From positions 7,874,001 to 7,938,000 of the forward strand of contig NZ_JACHND010000001.1 of the NCBI RefSeq assembly GCF_014205275.1: a stretch of 64,000 nt of DNA, read 5' to 3'. Under the pieces are notes generated by a model that saw nothing but the letters and a program-made list of their open reading frames with translations, made no database searches and was not told the DNA's origin. The translations under genes and the position numbers were made by a program. Each line of letters begins with the position of its first letter. Within the stretch, counting starts at the first letter, position 1. The DNA comes from Sphaerisporangium siamense (GTDB taxonomy: Bacteria > Actinomycetota > Actinomycetes > Streptosporangiales > Streptosporangiaceae). This document shows, piece after piece, positions 25,894-38,519 of this stretch.

Positions 25894-26295
25894 TCAAACC
25901 TCTTCGCCGGCCGCACGCAGACGAGCCCGGGCGCGCTTGGCCTCGACCTGCGCCGTGGTGTCCTCGCCGTCGGCACCGACCGACGCGAGCGCGCGCTGGA
26001 GCGCGTCGCGGGCCGCCGCCACGTCCACCTCGGAGCCGAGCTCGGCCGTCTCGGCCAGGACCGAGACGTCGTTGTTGGCGACGGAGATGAACCCGCCGTG
26101 AACGGCCGCGTTCACGTCCCCGCCGTCGCTGCGCTTGATGCGAAGGACGCCGCCGTCCACGAGGACACCGAGAACGGGGGCGTGGTTCGGCATAATACCG
26201 ATCTCGCCCTCCACGGTCTTGGCAATCACCATGTCGGCCTCGCCGGACCAGATCTCACGTTCCGGCGACACGACGCCGATGCGGAGCTTTGCCAT
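25894..26295 (-). CDS. atpC: F1Fo ATP synthase epsilon subunit
   Basis: A 133-residue central-stalk subunit. The N-terminal beta sandwich (1-~87) has IMPNHAPVLGVL and the C-terminal part is a helical hairpin (~90-133, Ala/Arg-rich). Epsilon couples rotation and can inhibit ATP hydrolysis. The chosen ATG starts MAKLRIGVVSPERE and leaves 52 nt after atpD. The in-frame extension to 26490 is antisense noise. Last structural gene of the operon. Confidence 0.95.
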   Translation of the reverse strand: MAKLRIGVVSPEREIWSGEADMVIAKTVEGEIGIMPNHAPVLGVLVDGGVLRIKRSDGGDVNAAVHGGFISVANNDVSVLAETAELGSEVDVAAARDALQRALASVGADGEDTTAQVEAKRARARLRAAGEEV

Positions 26296-26347
26296 CACAC
26301 ACCTTCCTCGGACGCCGGCACGGCCGCGCCGTGCCGGCATCCCGTTG

Positions 26348-27784
<1,437 letters not shown>

Positions 27785-28687
27785 TCACTCTTTCCCCGCG
27801 GAGGCGTCGGCCAGCGCGTTCGCGCCACCGACGATCTCGCTGATTTCCTGGGTGATCTCGGCCTGGCGCGCCTGGTTCATCCGCTGGGTGAACACGCGGA
27901 TGAGCTCATTGGCGTTGTCGGTCGCCGACTTCATCGCGCGGCGACGCGCGGCGTGCTCGGAAGCGGCCGACTGGAGCAGCGCGTTGAAGATGCGCGACTC
28001 GATGTAGCGCGGCAGGAGCTGGTTCAGCACCTCGCCCGCCGTCGGCTCGAACTCGTAGTACGGCAGCGGCCCACCGGCAGGTTCCTCGGTGGTCTCCTCG
28101 ACCTCCAGCGGGAGGACGCGCTTCACCTGGACCTGCTGCGTGAGCATCGAGACGAACTCGGTGTACACGATGTGGATCTCGTCGATGCCGTTCTGGTCCT
28201 CGAACGAGGCGACCAGGGCGTCGGCGATCTCCTTGGCGTGGGCGTAGAGCGGGCTGTCGGAGAAGCCCGACCACTCCCCGCTCATGCTCCGGTCGCGGAA
28301 GCGGTGCCAGGTGATGCCCTTGCGGCCCACGACGAACGGCTTGACCTGCAGGCCGCGTCCCCGGAGGTGACCGGCAAGCGCCTCGGCCTCGCGCAGGATG
28401 TTGGCGTTGAAGCCGCCGGCGAAGCCGCGGTCGCTGGTGACGATCAGGACCCCGGCGCTGGAGGGCTTCTCCTTGGCCACGGTCAGCGGGTGGTCGATGT
28501 CGGCGGAGTTGCTGAGGACCGCCGACACCGCGCGCGTGATCTCGCGCTCGTACGGGACCGCGGCCTCCATGCGCTGCTGCGCCTTCACGATGCGCGAGGA
28601 GGCGATCAGCTCCTGCGCACGCGTGATCTTGGCCGTGGACTTGACCGAGCGGATGCGCCGCCGCAGCAGTCTTAGCTGGGCACCCAT
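27785..28687 (-). CDS. atpG: F1Fo ATP synthase gamma subunit
   Basis: A 300-residue rotor subunit. The N-terminal helix (MGAQLRLLRRRIRSVKSTAKITRA, shown in part) and the C-terminal helix (SATDNANELIRVFTQRMNQARQAEITQEI region) form the coiled-coil shaft; the ITSDRG-like VTSDRGFAGGFN motif is conserved. The central insertion at ~190-215 (LPLEVEETTEEPAGGP) is longer than in E. coli, as usual in actinobacteria. Only 3 nt separate it from atpA. Confidence 0.96.
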   Translation of the reverse strand: MGAQLRLLRRRIRSVKSTAKITRAQELIASSRIVKAQQRMEAAVPYEREITRAVSAVLSNSADIDHPLTVAKEKPSSAGVLIVTSDRGFAGGFNANILREAEALAGHLRGRGLQVKPFVVGRKGITWHRFRDRSMSGEWSGFSDSPLYAHAKEIADALVASFEDQNGIDEIHIVYTEFVSMLTQQVQVKRVLPLEVEETTEEPAGGPLPYYEFEPTAGEVLNQLLPRYIESRIFNALLQSAASEHAARRRAMKSATDNANELIRVFTQRMNQARQAEITQEISEIVGGANALADASAGKE

Positions 28688-28690
28688 GGG

Positions 28691-30343
<1,653 letters not shown>

Positions 30344-30383
30344 CTCTCTTCAGTCTCCCTAATCATCGGCCGCCCTGACTCTG

Positions 30384-31193
30384 CTAGCCGGCCAACCGGC
30401 GGCGGACTTCTTCAATACGTCCTGCGATCGTGGTGTCGATCAACTCATCGCCCAGACGGACGGAGAATCCACCGATCACCTTTGGGTCCACCTCGACGTT
30501 CAGGTGGACGTCGCGACCGTACGTGGTGCGCAACCAGGCGGCGAGGCGCTGCCGCTGCGCGTCGGTCAGCGGAACCGCGCTGCGCACCACGGCGACAAAT
30601 TGCTGTCGCTGCTCCGCCACGAGCTGGATGTACGCATCCAGCCCCCGTTCCAAGCTACGTCCTCTGGGGTAGAGCGCAAGCTGCGTGACCAGCCGCAACG
30701 TGGACGGGGCCACCTTGTCGCCGAGCAGGTCGGCCAGCAGGCCGCGCTTGGCCTCGGCCGGCACCGCCGGGTCGGCCAGCGCGTGGCGCAGCTCGGGGTT
30801 GGCCTCGACGATGCGGCCGAAGCGGAAGAGCTCGTCCTCCACATCGTCGAGCCTGCCCTGGGACTCGGCCTCGGCGACCGAGGCGATGACGCTGAGCCGC
30901 TCCAGCGCGTCGGCGAGGTCGACGGACTTCGACCACTTGACGGAGACGGCCGCCACGACCGTCTCCAGGGCGGCGTCGCTGATCCTGCCGCCCAGCAGGG
31001 ACCGCACGACCTCGTCCTTCCGCGCCGCGGGGCGGGCGGGGTCGGCGAGGTTGCGGCGGAGCCCGTGCTCGCGGTCGAGCAGCACGGAGACCGCCAGCAG
31101 GTCCTCGGCCACGCGGCCGAGGTCGGCCGTGCCGGCGACCGCGTTGAAGCGCTCCTCGACCTCGGCGAGCGAGCTACGGCTCAGGCCTCTCAT
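30384..31193 (-). CDS. atpH: F1Fo ATP synthase delta subunit
   Basis: A 269-residue peripheral-stalk subunit, about 90 residues longer than the E. coli protein, as in streptomycetes. The OSCP-like helical domain covers ~85-190 (LFRFGRIVEANPELRHALAD) and the C-terminal domain contains GGFSVRLGDELIDTTI, the family signature. The ATG overlaps the atpF stop by 1 nt (TGATG), indicating translational coupling. Confidence 0.95.
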   Translation of the reverse strand: MRGLSRSSLAEVEERFNAVAGTADLGRVAEDLLAVSVLLDREHGLRRNLADPARPAARKDEVVRSLLGGRISDAALETVVAAVSVKWSKSVDLADALERLSVIASVAEAESQGRLDDVEDELFRFGRIVEANPELRHALADPAVPAEAKRGLLADLLGDKVAPSTLRLVTQLALYPRGRSLERGLDAYIQLVAEQRQQFVAVVRSAVPLTDAQRQRLAAWLRTTYGRDVHLNVEVDPKVIGGFSVRLGDELIDTTIAGRIEEVRRRLAG

Positions 31194-31741
31194 CAGCGCA
31201 CCGCCGCCCCGTCCGCGGACTCCAGCTCCGTGAGGAAGCGGTCCACGACCCGGCTCTGGCGCGCCTCGTCCTCAAGGGACTCGCCGACGATGCGGCCGGC
31301 CAGCTCGGTGGCCAGGCGGCCGAGCTCGGCCTGCAGCTGGGCGAACGCCTGCCGGCGGTCGGCCTCGATCTGCGCGTGCGCGGTCTCGATCAGGCGCCGG
31401 GCCTCGGCCTGGGCCTCCACACGCAGGTCGGCCTTGATCTGCGCGGCCTGCTCGCGGGCCTCTTCCCGCAGCCGGGCCGCGTCGTGCCGGGCCTCGTCCA
31501 GCTTGGCGCGGTACTCCTCCAGCGTGCGCTGGGCCGCGGCCTGGGCCTCCTCGGCCCGCTTCAGTCCGCCTTCGATGGCGTCGGCCCGCATCTCCAGGGT
31601 CTTCTGGAGCCGGGGCACCAAGAGCCGGCCGACGAAGAACAGGACCAGCAGGAACGCGAACCCGCCGATCGCCATCTCCGCCAGGTCGGGCAGGAGAGGG
31701 TTGGGTGCTTCCTCTGCCGCTAGCAGATACACAATTGCCAC
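31193..31741 (-). CDS. atpF: F1Fo ATP synthase subunit b
   Basis: A 182-residue stator subunit. One membrane helix (residues ~22-44, MAIGGFAFLLVLFFVGRLL in part) and a long, highly charged right-handed coiled coil (~50-165, Ala/Arg/Glu). It anchors delta and alpha to subunit a. Stop overlaps the atpH start. Confidence 0.95.
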   Translation of the reverse strand: MAIVYLLAAEEAPNPLLPDLAEMAIGGFAFLLVLFFVGRLLVPRLQKTLEMRADAIEGGLKRAEEAQAAAQRTLEEYRAKLDEARHDAARLREEAREQAAQIKADLRVEAQAEARRLIETAHAQIEADRRQAFAQLQAELGRLATELAGRIVGESLEDEARQSRVVDRFLTELESADGAAVR

Positions 31742-31762
31742 CTTCCGCCAGGGAGGGTCGCG

Positions 31763-32032
<270 letters not shown>

Positions 32033-32054
32033 TTAGGACGGACTGTGGAATCTC

Positions 32055-32846
32055 TCAGTGCGCGGCGTGGAGCGCGTCGTTGATGTACATCGCCGCCAGC
32101 AGCGCGAAGACGTAGGCCTGCAGCGCCTGGATGAAGAGCTCGAAGGCGGTGAGCAGGATCGTCATGAGAACTCCGAGCACGCCGAGCGGGGCGCCGAGCG
32201 GCGTCAGCTTGACGAACAGGAAGTGCCAGCCGACCTCGGAGAACAGGGCCACGATCAGGTGCCCGGCCATCATGGTGGCGAAGAGCCGCACGGCGTGGGT
32301 GATGTGGCGCAGGAAGAACGTCGAGACCAGCTCGATCGGGGCGACCAGGAAGTAGATCCATCCGGGGAGGCCCGGGGGGAACATCACGTTCTTGAAGAAG
32401 CCGATGGGACCCTGGTGCTTGATGCCCAGGTACATCACCAGCAGCCAGATACCGAGGGACAGGATCGCCGGATAACCGATGCGCGACATGACCGGGAACT
32501 GGATGAAGATGACCGAGCCGAACAGGTTCATGATCCACACGAACAGGAACAGCGTGAACAGCAGCGGCATCCACCGGTCGCTGTCCTTGCCGAGGTTCGG
32601 CCTGGCGATCTGGTCGCGGACGAACTCGTAGGCGAGCTCACCGACGTTCTGCACGCCGCGCGGCACCAGCTTCGGCCGCGAGAAGGCGAAGAAGGAGAAG
32701 ACCACGACCACGAGCACGGCGATCAGCGCGTAGAGCGCGGGCTTGTTGAACCATGCCTGACCTTCGACGATCGGCGGCCAGTCGAAAAGGCCCAACCCCG
32801 GAGCTTGGAACTCATCGGAGGCGAGAGGCGTCAGCGTGGCGCTCAC
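32055..32846 (-). CDS. atpB: F1Fo ATP synthase subunit a
   Basis: A 263-residue membrane subunit with five to six helices. The essential Arg is in HAVRLFATMMAGHL; the C-terminal helix FELFIQALQAYVFALLAAMY is characteristic. Together with subunit c it forms the proton channel. I chose GTG 32846 (GAAGGGAACGACGA upstream) giving VSATLTPLASDE; the in-frame extension to 32993 is Arg-rich and implausible. Confidence 0.95.
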   Translation of the reverse strand: MSATLTPLASDEFQAPGLGLFDWPPIVEGQAWFNKPALYALIAVLVVVVFSFFAFSRPKLVPRGVQNVGELAYEFVRDQIARPNLGKDSDRWMPLLFTLFLFVWIMNLFGSVIFIQFPVMSRIGYPAILSLGIWLLVMYLGIKHQGPIGFFKNVMFPPGLPGWIYFLVAPIELVSTFFLRHITHAVRLFATMMAGHLIVALFSEVGWHFLFVKLTPLGAPLGVLGVLMTILLTAFELFIQALQAYVFALLAAMYINDALHAAH

Positions 32847-33091
32847 TCGTCGTTCCCTTCGTCGTGATGATCGGTCAAGAGGCCCTCCGGTGGCCGCGGG
32901 TAGGAGAGGCCCGCCGGAGAAGAAGTGTGAAGAGGGCGAGGAGGCCAGGACTCGATGGCACAGGCGAACGTTCCCCTGCCGCGCACGCGACAATAGCAGG
33001 CGTGGCCGTGACTAGTCATATCGAGCCAGCCTCGCGAGGCCGTGGCCTCAGGCGCTCGGCGATGACCGGTCCCGCCCCGTCTGCCAAGGCG

Positions 33092-33120
33092 AGTGTAGGG
33101 CAAGTTCGCTGAGGTCAGAA
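33092..33120 (-). promoter_or_regulatory. Candidate promoter for atpB onward
   Basis: In the 283-nt gap between atpI and atpB, the minus strand reads TTCTGA, 17 nt, TACACT, ending about 245 nt before the atpB start. The unusual gap inside an otherwise tight operon supports a separate promoter, but both hexamers are only partial matches. Confidence 0.3.
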
Positions 33121-33129
33121 CGCGACGCG

Positions 33130-33561
33130 TCACGTCCGCTTCTCCTCGACCACGCCCGGGACCTTCACAGTGGGGTCGACATAGAGGATCTTGAGTTTGA
33201 GGAAGCCGCGCGCCTCGCCGATGGTCCAGCAGATCGTGCACGCGATGACGGTGAGGGTGAAGGCCCCCGGGTGCCACACGGTGGCGTCCGCGAAGTACTC
33301 CAGCGTCACGGCCAGCAGCAGGATCTTCGTCAGGAAGGTGCCGAGGGCCGCGGCCATCATCATGGTGGGCGAGACGCGCGCCGCGTAGGTCACCGCGATG
33401 AGGCTGATGGTGAAGAAGGCCGCCACGACCAGCACGCCGATGCCCGCGCCGAGCGCTCCCTTGGCGCCCTCGGCGACCGCCGCGGCGACGACGGCTATCA
33501 GCCCGGCCAGCGCCGCCGGCATCGCGGCCGCCCGGAGAATCTGGAGGTCGTTGGCCTGCAT
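33130..33561 (-). CDS. atpI: ATP synthase accessory protein AtpI-like
   Basis: A 143-residue protein with four membrane helices (about 14-32, 38-58, 68-92 and 99-118) and a basic/charged tail. Position immediately upstream of atpB identifies it as the actinobacterial atpI, thought to assist c-ring assembly or Mg2+ uptake; sequence similarity to proteobacterial AtpI is weak. ATG start. It is 283 nt from atpB and 138 nt downstream of wecA. Confidence 0.82.
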   Translation of the reverse strand: MQANDLQILRAAAMPAALAGLIAVVAAAVAEGAKGALGAGIGVLVVAAFFTISLIAVTYAARVSPTMMMAAALGTFLTKILLLAVTLEYFADATVWHPGAFTLTVIACTICWTIGEARGFLKLKILYVDPTVKVPGVVEEKRT

Positions 33562-33699
33562 CGGTGCTCCAAAGAACAGTTGTCAAGCGAGCGATTGCTA
33601 CCTCGCGAGGCGGGTCTTACCCGCCCTTGCTAGTGAAAGGTATCACAAGCTCATGAAGGAGCGCCTTTACCTGGGCTTTCGGGGAGGTGAACGGATGTT

Positions 33700-34920
33700 T
33701 CAGCCGGTCGCGGCGGTGGCGCGCGAGGTGCCCTCGGCGACCGGCGGGTCCGCCGGGCCCGAGCCCGGGCCGGGGCCGCGCCGCGAGGAGTGCGCCCCTC
33801 CCTTGCCGCGCCCCGAGCGCCACCGCGGCAGCCCCATGAGCAGCAGCACGATTATGGCGAACAGCACGACGAGCGGGAAGACGATCAGCGGCACGCCGCC
33901 CACCGAGAAGCCGACGACCGTGGCGGCGAACAGGAACGACCACGCGTACATGATCAGCACGGTGCGGCGGTGGGAGTGCCCGATCTGCAGCAGGCGGTGG
34001 TGCAGGTGGCCGCGGTCGGGCGCGAGCGGCGACTTGCCGTGCGAGGTGCGCCGGATCACCGCCATGACCAGGTCGGCCAGCGGGAGCACCATCACCGCGA
34101 GCGGCAGCAGGATCGGCAGCACGACGGGGAACCGGTTGATGTCCTCGGAGGCTCCCCGGTAGTCGACGGTGCCGGTCACCGTGACGACGGAGGTGGCGAG
34201 CACGAGGCCGATGAGCATGGCCCCGGTGTCCCCCATGAAGATCTTGGACGGGTGGAAGTTGTGCGGCAGGAAGCCCAGGCACATGCCGATCAGGATCGCC
34301 GTGATCGCCGCCGTGACGCTCAGCCGCCCCTGCTCCAGGCTGTCGGTCAGCGCGATCGTCCACACGAACGTCGCCATCGCGGCGATGCCGACGATGCCCG
34401 CGGCCAGGCCGTCCAGGCCGTCCACGAAGTTGACGGCGTTGATGGCGACCACCACGACGAGGATCGTGATGACGGTCTGCAGCGTGCTGTCGAGGCTCAC
34501 GGTGTTGCCGTTCGGCAGCGGCACCCACAGCAGCGTCAGCTTGAACGCCACGAGCAGACCGGCGGCGGCGATCTGCCCGCCCAGCTTGACCAGGGCGTCC
34601 ATGCCCCACCAGTCGTCCAGGAAGCCGGTGAGCACGATGACGCCGCCCGCGAGCGCCAGCGCGATGACGGTCTGGCCCTCACCCACCGTGGGGTCGGCGA
34701 GAGTGGCCCCGATATGGTCGAGGCGGCTCGCGACGAACAGCCCGGCCAGCATGCCGGCGTACATCGCCAGGCCGCCGAGGCGCGGGGTGCGGACGGTGTG
34801 CACGTCGCGCTCGCGGATCTCCGGCGCGGCGCCGATGCGGAGCGCGAACACCCTGACCAGGGGGACCAGCAGGTAAGTGACCGCCGCCGCCACCAGCGCT
34901 ATGAGTGTGTATTCGCGCAC
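33700..34920 (-). CDS. wecA: Polyprenyl-phosphate GlcNAc-1-phosphate transferase (WecA/TagO, MraY family)
   Basis: A 406-residue membrane enzyme with about eleven helices that starts lipid-linked glycan synthesis by transferring GlcNAc-1-P from UDP-GlcNAc to decaprenyl phosphate. Family motifs are present: TGFLDDWWG (Asp-Asp), INAVNFVDGLDGLA, FMGDTGAMLIG and the C-terminal DRGHLHHRL. In mycobacteria the gene at this position, before atpI, is wecA, which primes arabinogalactan; in other actinobacteria the product may prime teichoic acids. The C-terminal ~40 residues are a Gly/Pro/Ser-rich tail. The GTG start has only a weak AGG upstream. Confidence 0.9.
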   Translation of the reverse strand: MREYTLIALVAAAVTYLLVPLVRVFALRIGAAPEIRERDVHTVRTPRLGGLAMYAGMLAGLFVASRLDHIGATLADPTVGEGQTVIALALAGGVIVLTGFLDDWWGMDALVKLGGQIAAAGLLVAFKLTLLWVPLPNGNTVSLDSTLQTVITILVVVVAINAVNFVDGLDGLAAGIVGIAAMATFVWTIALTDSLEQGRLSVTAAITAILIGMCLGFLPHNFHPSKIFMGDTGAMLIGLVLATSVVTVTGTVDYRGASEDINRFPVVLPILLPLAVMVLPLADLVMAVIRRTSHGKSPLAPDRGHLHHRLLQIGHSHRRTVLIMYAWSFLFAATVVGFSVGGVPLIVFPLVVLFAIIVLLLMGLPRWRSGRGKGGAHSSRRGPGPGSGPADPPVAEGTSRATAATG

Positions 34921-34980
34921 GTACCTAGTTTCCCGGATTGTCCGGTCGCCTGGGACCGGAAAACTGTACAGAACCGCACA

Positions 34981-36297
34981 TTAACCCCGTGGATATGCCG
35001 GATGACACCGTGTGAGCCGCGTCACCCGCTCGGCCACCGACGTTATCGCACCTGGATCGCCCACCGCGTGCGCCACCATCGACGCGATCTCCTTCATCTC
35101 CGTCACCCCCATGCCCTGCGTGGTCACGCACGGCGTGCCGAGCCGGATGCCCGACGTCACCGCCGGAGGCCGCGGATCGTAGGGGATCGCGTTGCGGTTG
35201 AGAGTGATCTTCGCACGGGCGCAGGCCCGTTCCGCATCGGCCCCCGACACCCCCAGCGGACGCAGGTCGACGAGCGCCAGATGGGTGTCGGTGCCGCCCG
35301 AGACCGGGCGCATCCCCTCCGCCGCGAGCGCCTCCGCCAGCTCCCGGGCGTTCGCCACCACCCGCCCGGCGTACGCGCGGAACTCCGGCCGGGCGGCCTC
35401 GCCGAACGCCACCGCCTTGGCCGCGATCGCGTGCATCAGCGGCCCGCCCTGCGTGAACGGGAACACCGCGCGGTCGACACGTGAGGCCAGCTCCTCGGTG
35501 CACAGGATCGCCCCGCCCCGCGGCCCCCGCAGCGCCTTGTGCGTGGTGAACGTCACGACGTCGGCGTGCGGGACCGGCGAGGGCACCGCGCCGCCCGCCA
35601 CCAGGCCGATCGTGTGCGCGACGTCCGCGAGCAGCCACGCGCCCACCTCGTCGGCGATGCCGCGGAACACCGCGAAGTCGATCAGCCGGGGGTAGGCGGT
35701 CGCCCCGCAGACGATCAGCTTGGGCCGGTGGCGCAGCGCCAGGTCGCGCACCTCGTCGTAGTCGATGGTCTCGGTGTCGCGCCGCACGCCGTACGCCACC
35801 ACGTCGAACCAGCGGCCCGAGAAGTTGACCTTCGAGCCGTGCGTCAGGTGGCCGCCGTGGGACAGCGCCATGGCCAGCATGGTGTCGCCCGGCCGCAGCA
35901 GCGCGGCGTACGCGGCGAGGTTCGCGGACGCGCCCGAATGGGGCTGCACGTTGGCGTGGTCGGCGCCGAACAGCGCCGTGGCCCGGTCGATGGCCAGCCG
36001 CTCCGCCCGGTCCACGACCTCGCAGCCGCCGTAGTAGCGCCTGCCCGGATAGCCCTCGGCGTACTTGTTGGTCAGCGTGGAGCCGAGCGCCGCCATCACC
36101 GCGGGGGAGGTGAAGTTCTCGCTGGCGATGAGCTGGAGGCCGTCCCTGAGCCGCTCGACCTCGTCCAGCAGGACGCGCGCGACCTCGGGATCCTCGCGGC
36201 ACAGCTCCGCGAAGTCGGCGCCGTAGAAGGCGTCGCCGTCGCACTCGGGCGCGCCGCCGGGCCGGCGCGGTTCGTGGCCGGGTCCTTTCGCCGCCAT
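34981..36297 (-). CDS. glyA: Serine hydroxymethyltransferase
   Basis: A 438-residue PLP enzyme converting serine and tetrahydrofolate to glycine and methylene-THF. The Schiff-base Lys254 is in [15 protein letters not shown]; other motifs are [12 protein letters not shown] (55-66), [13 protein letters not shown] (79-91) and [12 protein letters not shown] 36297 is chosen; the extension to 36357 is not family-like. In Streptomyces a second glyA sits at this place before wecA, so this may be a paralog (glyA2) rather than the sole enzyme. Confidence 0.95.
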   Translation of the reverse strand: MAAKGPGHEPRRPGGAPECDGDAFYGADFAELCREDPEVARVLLDEVERLRDGLQLIASENFTSPAVMAALGSTLTNKYAEGYPGRRYYGGCEVVDRAERLAIDRATALFGADHANVQPHSGASANLAAYAALLRPGDTMLAMALSHGGHLTHGSKVNFSGRWFDVVAYGVRRDTETIDYDEVRDLALRHRPKLIVCGATAYPRLIDFAVFRGIADEVGAWLLADVAHTIGLVAGGAVPSPVPHADVVTFTTHKALRGPRGGAILCTEELASRVDRAVFPFTQGGPLMHAIAAKAVAFGEAARPEFRAYAGRVVANARELAEALAAEGMRPVSGGTDTHLALVDLRPLGVSGADAERACARAKITLNRNAIPYDPRPPAVTSGIRLGTPCVTTQGMGVTEMKEIASMVAHAVGDPGAITSVAERVTRLTRCHPAYPRG

Positions 36298-36400
36298 GGC
36301 TCGATCACCGTTCCCTTCCTCGCGCGGGAAGCGCGCGAGGACCACCGATCTCCCCACTGTATGTCCCGGTATGTCGCGGCGCGCCGCCGCGGGCAGCGGG

Positions 36401-36781
36401 TCAGTTGTAGGCGTGCGGGGCCGACGAGGCGACCGGCACCCAGCGGGGGGTGTCCGCGGCCTGGTCGCTGATCGCGGTCAGGACGGCCTGGCGGTACATG
36501 CCGAGGCGGGTGCGCCACTCCCCCATGTCCTGGACATACCGCTCGGCGACGGGGGCGTCCCAGACGTCGCGGCTGCGCGCCATCTGGTACGCCTTGTCCA
36601 GCGAGCCGGTGAGCCCCTCCAGCAGCGGAAGGGCCTGCTGCCACAGGTCCACGAGCTTCTGGTACTCGGGGTTGAAGCGCCAGCTCGTCGCCTGCCCGTC
36701 CAGGCCGAGCGGGTCGGAGGTGGACGCGGGCGGCGTCTCCCCCGGCTGGAGGGGCTTGGGCGCGGGCGGATCTGCGTACAT
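36401..36781 (-). CDS. WXG100-like small helical protein
   Basis: A 126-residue protein. After a Pro-rich N-terminus (1-~30), residues ~37-110 form two helices separated near [10 protein letters not shown] (Trp74-Asp75-Ala76), reminiscent of the W-x-G turn of WXG100/ESX proteins though Gly is replaced by Ala. Hydrophobic heptads ([15 protein letters not shown]) support a helical hairpin. Strong AAGGAGG lies upstream of the ATG. It starts 15 nt after the Lys-rich protein gene stop, so the two form an operon. No secretion ATPase is encoded nearby; function unknown. Confidence 0.6.
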   Translation of the reverse strand: MYADPPAPKPLQPGETPPASTSDPLGLDGQATSWRFNPEYQKLVDLWQQALPLLEGLTGSLDKAYQMARSRDVWDAPVAERYVQDMGEWRTRLGMYRQAVLTAISDQAADTPRWVPVASSAPHAYN

Positions 36782-36796
36782 GTCGGACAGCCCTCC

Positions 36797-38284
36797 TTAC
36801 GAACCGGACGACGAGGACCGGTACCCGTCCGGACCCGGACCATACCCCGGAGGCGGCGGCGGGCCCTCGGACGCGTCGTCGCCGTACGGGCCGGCCGGGT
36901 GCTCGCCGGGGGCGCTGAGATCGCCGGGGCGGGGCGGATGATCCGTGGCCAGATGGACGCCCGAGTGGATCTGTGACGAGGGACCTACGGCGCTCTCAGG
37001 GGCCGCTGGAGCCTGGTCGGCGGCGGCCCCGCCGGACGCGGCGGCTGCGGCGGCGCCCCCGTCGGGCGGCAACGGCGCCGAGGGCTTCGCCGATCCCGAC
37101 GGATCATCGGGCCGGATGGATCCCATCGGGCCGTCGGCTCGCGGGTGGCCGGGCTGCGCGTCGTCGGGCGGGACGACGACCGGCTGCTCCATGGGCGGGA
37201 TCTTGTCCATGTTCCGCGACAGCCAGTCCAGATGCTCCTGGCTCGGCGGGTCCATGGTCACCTCGACCACGCGGACGCCGTCCACGTCGATCACGCGCGT
37301 GCGCTCGCTCGTGGTGTCGATGTCATTGGAGTTGTCCGGCGCCGGGGTGTCGAGCCCGCCGTCTCCCCCGCCCTGCGGCGCGCCCGCGTACGGCTCCACG
37401 TACTGCGGTCTGCCGCCCTTGGGCGAGTCATCCTGCTTGGGCGCCGGATCACCCTTGGGCTCGGGATCCGCTTTGGGAGCGGAGTCACCCTTGGGCGCCG
37501 AGTCACCCTTGGGCTCAGGGTCCGCCTTGGGCGCCGAGTCATGCTTCGGGGCCTCATGCTTGGGCGCGTCGTGCTGGGGCGCCTCGTGGTTGGGGGCCTC
37601 GTGTTTCGGGGTGTCGTGCTTGGGGGCGTCCTGCTTGTCCGCCTGGGGCGGCTCGACCTTGTGCGTGTTCTCCTTCTTCGGGGGATCGCCCTTGTCACCC
37701 TTGGGCGCGTCGTCCTTGTCCCCCTTCGGGGCGGGGTGGTCTACCTGCTTGTCTTTGGAGTCGGGCTTGTCGGGCCCGTCGTGCTTCTCCGGCTTGTGGT
37801 CCTGGGGAGCGTCGTTCTTGTCGGTCTTGTCCGACGTCGGCGGCGGGGGCTGCTTCTCGGGCTTGTCGTGCTTCTCGGGCTTGTCCTTGTTCTGGGAGTC
37901 CGAGGTGGGAGCGCCGTTCTTGTCGCTCTTATCGCCCTTGTCGCCCTTGTCCTTCTTGGACGTGTGGTCCTTGTCGGCCTTGTCGTCCTTGTGGGCGTCC
38001 TGCTTCTCGGGCGCCTTCTGCTTCATGGTCTTCGGCCCGGCGTCCGGCTCCTTCTGCTTCTCTTTCTTCTCCAGAAGGACCAGGCGGGCGGTGACGTCCT
38101 TGACCAGGGTGTCCCCGGCGTCGGCCACCTGGGCCGGCCGGTGCGTCGCGGGAACGGAAAGGCCCGCCGCGCCGGTGAGCCGGGCGATGCGCGACTCGAC
38201 CGTCCGCATCTGATGCCCCGCGCGCCCGACCTCGGCCAGGAGCTCGCGGACCAGCTTGGGGTCCATGCCGTCCAGCTTGCCCAT
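36797..38284 (-). CDS. Lys/Asp/Pro-rich repeat protein with helical N-terminal domain
   Basis: A 495-residue protein. Residues 1-~75 form a helical domain (MDPKLVRELLAEVGRAGHQM, then VESRIARLTGAAGLS) resembling WXG-type or effector-docking hairpins. Residues ~75-310 are extremely polar, built of short repeats such as KDDKADKDH, PKHEAP, PKHD and PKGDSA, with almost no hydrophobic residues. Residues ~330-400 contain a short ordered patch (RVIDVDGVRVVEVTMD and EHLDWLSRNMDKIP). The tail is Pro/Gly/Ala-rich. No signal peptide or membrane helix. ATG with AAGGGGAGA upstream. It is co-transcribed with the WXG-like gene; together they could be a T7SS-linked or cell-wall-interacting pair, but this is inference. 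Confidence 0.65.
   Translation of the reverse strand: MGKLDGMDPKLVRELLAEVGRAGHQMRTVESRIARLTGAAGLSVPATHRPAQVADAGDTLVKDVTARLVLLEKKEKQKEPDAGPKTMKQKAPEKQDAHKDDKADKDHTSKKDKGDKGDKSDKNGAPTSDSQNKDKPEKHDKPEKQPPPPTSDKTDKNDAPQDHKPEKHDGPDKPDSKDKQVDHPAPKGDKDDAPKGDKGDPPKKENTHKVEPPQADKQDAPKHDTPKHEAPNHEAPQHDAPKHEAPKHDSAPKADPEPKGDSAPKGDSAPKADPEPKGDPAPKQDDSPKGGRPQYVEPYAGAPQGGGDGGLDTPAPDNSNDIDTTSERTRVIDVDGVRVVEVTMDPPSQEHLDWLSRNMDKIPPMEQPVVVPPDDAQPGHPRADGPMGSIRPDDPSGSAKPSAPLPPDGGAAAAAASGGAAADQAPAAPESAVGPSSQIHSGVHLATDHPPRPGDLSAPGEHPAGPYGDDASEGPPPPPGYGPGPDGYRSSSSGS
37430..37650. repeat. Degenerate tandem repeats inside the Lys/Pro-rich gene
   Basis: On the plus strand the heptamer CTTGGGC or close variants recur every 15-30 nt, reflecting the repeated PK-G/H-D/E codons. 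Such an array is prone to slippage and strain-to-strain length change. Confidence 0.6.
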
Positions 38285-38519
38285 GGGCGTCTCCCCTTGC
38301 TCGTGGTCGCGCTCCGCCGGCCCGCTCGACAGGGAAGGGCCGCGCCCTGCCGCAGCCATGCTCCCTCGTCACGGCCCGTCACTCAAGAGCGCGGACGCGC
38401 TTCACGGTAACGTCGGCGCCCGCCCGCGCGGCCCGGCGATAGCCACACGGCATGATTCACGGTCACCCCGGTGTGACAGGGCGCACGGCGGGACGCGGCG
38501 CCCTCGCGGGCGCCCCGGC

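Noticed and set aside
37430-37650. Non-coding satellite repeat
   Set aside because: The periodicity is fully explained by the amino-acid repeats of the Lys/Pro-rich protein encoded on the minus strand.
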